Below, piece after piece: positions 14,841 to 15,676 of a stretch of DNA of 15,676 bases; the stretch's first letter is position 1, and every line of letters starts with the position of its first letter. The stretch is from NCBI GenBank assembly GCA_900543615.1, contig UQSC01000041.1:1-15676 (forward strand), written 5' to 3'. The notes under the pieces were generated by a model. That model had not been told where the DNA came from. It was given only the letters and a program-made list of their open reading frames with translations, and searched no databases. Source of the stretch: an uncultured Collinsella sp. (lineage in GTDB: Bacteria > Actinomycetota > Coriobacteriia > Coriobacteriales > Coriobacteriaceae). The position numbers were made by a program, and so were the translations under genes.

Positions 14841-14869
14841 GGTTCCGCCGTTCTACCGAACGGCGGACC
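14841..14869. other. Stem-loop shortly after lacC
   Basis: GGTTCCGCCGTTC (14841-14853) pairs with GAACGGCGGACC (14858-14869) around TACC, with one bulged T. It lies 27 nt past the stop of lacC. No T-run follows, so it may protect the mRNA end or pause polymerase ahead of the terminator at 14917. Confidence 0.5.
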
Positions 14870-14881
14870 GGTCGACGCTGC

Positions 14882-14980
14882 GCGGGCCGCATTTGGACAA
14901 TCTGACGTTCAACTTCAAGGGCGCGACCAGAAGGTCAGCGCCCTTTCGTTTCGCGTCACCTTGTCTCAAATGCGGCCCGC
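14882..14980. repeat. Long inverted repeat enclosing the lacC terminator
   Basis: GCGGGCCGCATTTG (14882-14895) is perfectly complementary to CAAATGCGGCCCGC (14967-14980), and ACAA/TTGT extend the pairing by four after a bulge. The 71-nt interior contains the hairpin at 14917-14945. Confidence 0.75.
14917..14951 (+). terminator. Terminator of the lacXC unit
   Basis: AAGGGCGCGACC (14917-14928) pairs with GGTC-A-GCGCCCTT (14933-14945) around AGAA with one bulged A, followed by TCGTTTCG. The T-run is short, so efficiency is uncertain. Confidence 0.65.
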
Positions 14981-15032
14981 TCGCTGTCCGTCCTCTACCT
15001 GCGGCGTTGTCTTGCTCCGGATGCGGCAGTTA

Positions 15033-15132
15033 GGGACGTTCCTTTTCTGCCGGCAGTCTGGGACATTCCTTGGGGTAGTCATCGGGGACGTTCTTTAATG
15101 ACCAGTCGTTTAAGAACGTCCCCAATGACTAC
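15033..15132. repeat. Dispersed repeat copy B with extra GGGAC-TTC units
   Basis: GTAGTCATCGGGGACGTTC (15075-15093) begins an arm that pairs with 15112-15132 at 20 of 21 positions around a 16-nt loop. The right arm plus loop (15097-15132) is the reverse complement of 10265-10300 with one mismatch. Upstream, GGGACGTTCCTT (15033-15044) and GGGACATTCCTT (15060-15071) repeat the word at 25-27 nt spacing. Confidence 0.7.
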
Positions 15133-15134
15133 AC

Positions 15135-15176
15135 TCAAAAAACGGCGCCCGCCGGCGATGTTGCCGGCGGGCGCCG
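15135..15176 (-). terminator. Terminator of galT
   Basis: A perfect 14-bp stem, CGGCGCCCGCCGGC (15143-15156) with 15163-15176, encloses a 6-nt loop. Read leftwards it is followed by TTTTTTGAG. It lies about 50 nt past the galT stop. Confidence 0.93.
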
Positions 15177-15223
15177 CTGTCGCGTAGGCGCTATTCGTTG
15201 AGTGCGTGCGTTCGGGCTCGCTG

Positions 15224-15628
15224 CTACAGCGAGTCGATAAAGCGCTGCTGGGCGGCGCGGCCGGCTTCGTCCCACTTAAAGACGCCGGCGTTGTCGAGCA
15301 CGTGGCCAAACACCACGCCGACCTCTTCGTGCAGGATATCGATGGCGTTGTCGGCCGTAAGCTCGTCGGCGCGGCGGGCAAAGACGTCCTCGGCCCATGC
15401 GGCGTGGCTGCGGCAAAGGTCGTCGCCCTCGAGCGCGCCAGCAAGGTCGTAGCTGGCATCGGCTTTGGCCGCCAGCAAGTGCTCGCGGACAGCGCCAAGC
15501 TCGGGAACCAGGCGCGGCGGCAGAATGGCCAGGCCCATGACCTCAATCAAGCCGATGTTCTCTTTCTTAATGTGGTGGTACTCAACATGCGGGTGGAAAA
15601 CGCCCAGCGGATGCTCGTCGGTCGTGAT
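15224..15628 (-). CDS. galT: UDP-glucose--hexose-1-phosphate uridylyltransferase, C-terminal part
   Basis: The last 134 residues of a GalT of the type-2 (Firmicutes/Actinobacteria) family, recognised by the block VFHPHVEYHHIKKENIGLIEV and the following MGLAILPPRL. The enzyme transfers UMP between UDP-glucose and galactose-1-phosphate in the Leloir pathway. Full-length members have about 490-500 residues, so roughly the first three quarters are missing because the contig stops inside the gene. The codons before 15628, which would read MYKRQ, come from sequencing adapter and are not part of the protein. The stop at 15224 and the downstream terminator are intact. No galK or galE is visible. Confidence 0.9.
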   Translation of the reverse strand: MTTDEHPLGVFHPHVEYHHIKKENIGLIEVMGLAILPPRLVPELGAVREHLLAAKADASYDLAGALEGDDLCRSHAAWAEDVFARRADELTADNAIDILHEEVGVVFGHVLDNAGVFKWDEAGRAAQQRFIDSL

Positions 15629-15676
15629 CTGTCTCTTATACACATCTGACGCTGCCGACGAATAGCCTTGTGTAGA
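15629..15676 (+). other. Illumina Nextera adapter left at the contig end
   Basis: CTGTCTCTTATACACATCT (15629-15647) is the Nextera transposase mosaic end, followed by GACGCTGCCGACGA (15648-15661), the read-1 adapter tail. ATAGCCTT (15662-15669) is the reverse complement of AAGGCTAT, which I recall as i5 index S520, and GTGTAGA begins the P5 sequence. This is synthetic DNA from library preparation. All reading frames that end in SLIHI or LLYTSDAADE, or begin with MYKRQ, are artefacts of it. Confidence 0.98.

Larger units (their letters stand above)
14815..15223. other. Gap between convergent lacC and galT
   Basis: These 409 nt contain no gene. In order they hold a 12-bp hairpin (14841-14869), a large palindrome with a terminator nested inside (14882-14980), three GGGAC-TTC words (15033-15096), dispersed repeat copy B (15075-15132) and a leftward terminator (15135-15176). 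Confidence 0.75.

Noticed and set aside
15206..15665. Rightward frames ending in adapter
   Set aside because: They are antisense to galT and terminate in translated Nextera adapter.

Overview
The window looks like chromosomal DNA from a GC-rich gut actinobacterium of the Coriobacteriia, most likely Collinsella or a close relative. That is inferred from the GC-rich codon use, the PTS-based lac genes and the dense intergenic palindromic repeats; no rRNA or marker gene is present to prove it. The window is almost entirely devoted to uptake and breakdown of beta-galactosides by the phosphotransferase system (PTS) and the tagatose-6-phosphate pathway. The right end is not biological: the last 48 bases (15629-15676) are Illumina Nextera adapter, so this is the end of an assembled contig.

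Layout. Module 1 (17-4641): a leftward operon of a GH1 6-phospho-beta-galactosidase (lacG type) and a lactose-family EIICB transporter, divergent from a LacI-family regulator. Module 2 (4918-9561): a second set of the same three gene types, with the two leftward genes in reverse order (EIICB, then GH1) and again a divergent LacI-family regulator. From 9776 rightwards all complete genes are on the + strand: a free-standing EIIA (lacF), an unrecognised five-helix membrane protein, lacA-lacB (galactose-6-phosphate isomerase), lacX (aldose 1-epimerase family) and lacC (tagatose-6-phosphate kinase). At the right edge is the C-terminal part of a galT2-type uridylyltransferase on the - strand, cut by the contig end.

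How the genes fit together. EIIA (LacF) would pass phosphate to the EIIB domains of the two EIICB proteins, which import and phosphorylate lactose or related sugars. The two LacG enzymes cleave the 6-phospho-galactosides, LacAB converts galactose-6-phosphate to tagatose-6-phosphate, and LacC makes tagatose-1,6-bisphosphate. The aldolase LacD is not in the window. LacX may supply mutarotation, and galT points to a Leloir route nearby. Only one EIIA is visible for two transporters.

Regulation. Both divergent promoter regions carry an 18-bp palindrome of the form AATG-N3-ACGT-N3-CATT, placed directly against a -35-like TTGG box of the leftward operon; these are the best candidates for the LacI operators. 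A different set of shared motifs (GTGAACGGT, TGTTC-based palindromes and direct repeats) lies upstream of lacF, lacA and partly lacX and module 2, suggesting a second layer of control.

Stretches over 300 bases without a gene: 3268-3603 and 8200-8556 (divergent promoters), 11414-11720 (terminator plus lacA control region) and 14815-15223 (nested palindromes, dispersed repeats and a terminator between convergent genes). Each is described below. I found no tRNA, rRNA, CRISPR array, transposase or phage gene. Nothing here amounts to a wholly new system; the best leads are the paired operators, the shared regulon motifs and the unknown membrane protein.
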